A stretch of 64,000 bases of DNA from Alphaproteobacteria bacterium (GTDB lineage: Bacteria; Pseudomonadota; Alphaproteobacteria; Acetobacterales; Acetobacteraceae), in the NCBI GenBank assembly GCA_016869735.1, contig VGDL01000006.1:29784-93783 (forward strand). Direction: 5' to 3'. Below are positions 62,265 to 64,000 of the stretch, in pieces; the first letter of the stretch is position 1, and every line of letters begins with the position of its first letter. A program made the translations under genes and the position numbers. The notes beneath the pieces were generated by a model. The model had not been told where the DNA came from, did no database searches, and was given only the letters and a program-made list of their open reading frames with translations.

Positions 62265-62861
62265 ATGGTCACAAAATCAGTGTCACAGGAAGCATTCACC
62301 GGCGCCCGCGCTACAAATCTGTTTTTTCGGCGGTGGCTGCGCAATCCCCTTCAGATGGGGTCTATTGTTCCTTCATCGCCTGTCCTGGGCCAGCTGATTG
62401 CCCGGCATATTGAAAAGGAATCGGATGGCGCTGTTGTTGAACTCGGCGCCGGCACAGGCGCAGTTACGCTAAGCCTGATCCGTTCTGGCATCGCTGCACG
62501 GCGGATTGTCTTGGTGGAAATTGTTCCTGAGATGGCCGAGCATTTGGAATCGAATTTCCCGGATGCAAGGGTATTGCAGGCGGATGCCTTCAACCTGCCG
62601 GCAGATAAGCTGCGCCATATGGCACCCAATATCAGCACTGTGATCTGCGGTATTCCATTGGTGCTGCTGGGTGAGAAAAGGCAGCGTCAGTTCATTGAAC
62701 AGGTGGAGACGATTGCTCCCGGTAAGGGCTTTCTTTTCTACGCTTATTGCATCACATCGCCCTTACCCTACAGAAATTTGAATCTGGAGGCGCGGCGCCT
62801 GGCCTGGACGCCGCTGAATTTCCCGCCTGCCAGCGTCTGGCATTATCGCCCGAAATCCTGA
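62265..62861 (+). CDS. SAM-dependent phospholipid N-methyltransferase-like protein (PmtA type)
   Basis: 198 residues from ATG 62265 (GAGGAT upstream). N-terminal amphipathic FFRRWLRNPLQMGSIVPSSP, then the SAM-binding VVELGAGTGAVTLSLI and VLQADAFNLP. PmtA-type enzymes methylate phosphatidylethanolamine towards phosphatidylcholine; related enzymes methylate other lipids. Convergent with the lipid-kinase gene. Confidence 0.82.
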   Translation: MVTKSVSQEAFTGARATNLFFRRWLRNPLQMGSIVPSSPVLGQLIARHIEKESDGAVVELGAGTGAVTLSLIRSGIAARRIVLVEIVPEMAEHLESNFPDARVLQADAFNLPADKLRHMAPNISTVICGIPLVLLGEKRQRQFIEQVETIAPGKGFLFYAYCITSPLPYRNLNLEARRLAWTPLNFPPASVWHYRPKS

Positions 62862-62865
62862 ATGA

Positions 62866-63744
62866 CTATGGCACGACAACCCGGAGTGGCTCCAGGGAAG
62901 GCGTGATTCGTATCGGCAGTGATCCTGCCGCATCACCATCAGCCTGAACCGGCAAATTGGCGCCGAATACTTCAATCTCATGTCCGCGCTGGAGCATGAT
63001 GCTGGAAAGCGCGGGCAGCCTGCCCAGGCTAAGGGCGCCAGCATGTTTCAGCGCATCGAGGAAATTGCGCTGGTAGAGCGATACGACATGGAAATCCGCC
63101 TCTCGAGGATCGGCCTGAGGCGCAATTTCAAAGCGGCCCGCATAAAAACGGCCCTTGGTGACGACCACGCCTGAAGGTTCCCATTGTTGGCCATCCACCT
63201 GGACCATGAAGGGGCTGAATGGATGCGAAGTAAGGTCGCGCAGGGTCTGCATCACATAGGCAGCTTTGCCGAAGGCGCGCTTCAAGCCAGGTGGCAAGCG
63301 ATGCACTACAACAGCATCAAGCCCGACGCCCACCATTTGAATAAAGAGGCGATCGGGAGCATTGCCGCGCTTCAGTATGCCAGGAAACACTGAAGTGCTG
63401 TGCCCAAGCAGCAATGCGCGTGCGGCTTCCTTCGGGTTGAGGGGCACCCCCATTTCAAGCGCAAAGACATTCGCGGTGCCGAGTGGCAAAATTCCAAGGG
63501 ATGCCATTGTTCCATCCAAGCCGGCGGCGACTTCGGCGATGGTACCGTCCCCTCCAGCAGCAACGACGATGCGCCCCTGCTGCGCGGCTTCGCGTGCTTG
63601 CCTTTCCGCGTCGCCAGGGGCGCCTGTTTCCTGCAATTCAAATTGGATGCCGAGGCCATAAAGAACATCCAATGCCGCATAAAGCCGCGCCCGACGGCGA
63701 GCGCCTGCGGCTGGATTGAAGATGAAGCATAGTTTCGTGGTCAT
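62866..63744 (-). CDS. Diacylglycerol/sphingosine-kinase-family lipid kinase (YegS-like)
   Basis: 292 residues. The DAGK catalytic motif GGDGTIAEVAAGL near residue 65 and LGILPLGTANVFALEMGVP are clear; the C-terminal half forms the beta-sandwich domain. Phosphorylates a lipid alcohol in the membrane. Next to the PmtA-like gene, suggesting lipid remodelling, though the two converge. Confidence 0.9.
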   Translation of the reverse strand: MTTKLCFIFNPAAGARRRARLYAALDVLYGLGIQFELQETGAPGDAERQAREAAQQGRIVVAAGGDGTIAEVAAGLDGTMASLGILPLGTANVFALEMGVPLNPKEAARALLLGHSTSVFPGILKRGNAPDRLFIQMVGVGLDAVVVHRLPPGLKRAFGKAAYVMQTLRDLTSHPFSPFMVQVDGQQWEPSGVVVTKGRFYAGRFEIAPQADPREADFHVVSLYQRNFLDALKHAGALSLGRLPALSSIMLQRGHEIEVFGANLPVQADGDAAGSLPIRITPSLEPLRVVVP

Positions 63745-63877
63745 GACCGATAAACAAACCAGCGAATAGTTTCAGGTGTGTGATAATTACAAGAAAGTGT
63801 GATGACAAATTATAACATTTCGTAATTTCCATCTAGGCTGCATCCCGTGATTCCAATTATTTGGGTAGCCGCGCTTC

Positions 63878-64000
63878 TGTCTCAGCCCCCTAAAGTTGAG
63901 CCACTATTGTTGTGCCATAGGGGAGGGTTTTGGATGGCTTGGAAGCGCTATTCGGATGAGGATTGTCTGAAGATTTTACGTCAGGTTGAGCTTGATTTGG
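63878..64000 (+). mobile_element. Left end of an IS3-family-like insertion sequence (truncated by window)
   Basis: The AT-rich region after the lipid-kinase start ends at about 63878, where TGTCTCAGCCCCCTAAAG begins; it starts with TG as IS3-family ends do. The exact boundary is inferred. The transposase OrfA starts at 63934. Confidence 0.6.
63934..64000 (+). CDS. IS3-family transposase OrfA, N-terminal fragment (runs off the window)
   Basis: ATG 63934 opens AWKRYSDEDCLKILRQVEL, typical of the helix-turn-helix start of IS3-family OrfA proteins. GGGGAGGG lies upstream. Only 22 residues are in the window. Confidence 0.7.
   Translation, partial: MAWKRYSDEDCLKILRQVELDL

Noticed and set aside
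1..64000. CRISPR array, rRNA or complete tRNA genes
   Set aside because: No regularly spaced direct repeats and no conserved RNA-gene signatures were found by eye; a covariance-model scan was not possible.

Overview
The window looks like chromosomal DNA of a GC-rich alphaproteobacterium, most likely in the Acetobacteraceae (Roseomonas-like). This rests on gene content: many Bug/TctC binding proteins, a DUF3035 lipoprotein, paired M16 peptidases behind lspA, an NDUFAF6-like protein, an alphaproteobacterial LexA box (GTTC-N7-GTTC), and a palindromic intergenic repeat of a type I associate with alphaproteobacteria. No rRNA, tRNA or CRISPR was found. No marker gene was compared, so the genus is inference.

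Layout. 1-2.5 kb (minus): edge-truncated Bug protein, cupin and RuBisCO-like protein. 2.7-12 kb (plus): MaoC hydratase, LOG protein, ribF, ileS, lspA (with a palindromic repeat inside its coding sequence), DUF3035 lipoprotein and two M16 peptidases, then an SRPBCC/ThDP-enzyme pair. 13.8-21.3 kb (minus): catabolic block with enoyl-CoA hydratase, two Bug proteins, class-III aminotransferase, orphan peptide-type binding protein and FAD amine oxidoreductase. 21.4-25 kb (plus): phnCDEE phosphonate importer behind a near-perfect Pho box. 25-30.6 kb: DHA2 exporter and a polyamine-type ABC importer. 30.7-34.5 kb (minus): EamA exporter, maf, Bug protein, MESH1-like HD hydrolase, lipoprotein. 34.6-38.1 kb (plus): CBS protein behind an FNR-type box, then acpP-fabF-mltG. 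38.2-42.7 kb (minus): sugar/glycan cluster, an ion channel and RidA. 42.7-48.1 kb: AT-rich island, a frameshifted orphan gene, gluconate kinase and 6-phosphogluconate dehydrogenase, a serine hydrolase, DsbA, a small LexA-box membrane protein and a repeat protein. 48.1-50 kb (minus): motA and a motB split by a frame change. 50-64 kb: housekeeping genes (hutG-like, xthA, erpA, dgt, argS, SPOR protein, nagZ, sodB, yajC), a TacA/TacT-type toxin-antitoxin pair, lipid genes, and the left end of an IS3-like element at the edge.

Most interesting: (i) a 59-aa single-TM protein directly behind a perfect LexA box, resembling an SOS division inhibitor; (ii) the RuBisCO-like/cupin operon; (iii) the Pho-box phosphonate importer with a divergent FAD oxidoreductase and no C-P-cleaving enzyme in view; (iv) two copies of a stop-codon-abutting palindrome with a conserved tail; (v) the palindromic repeat translated within lspA; (vi) two genes (43.5 kb and 49.6 kb) each broken by an apparent one-base loss.
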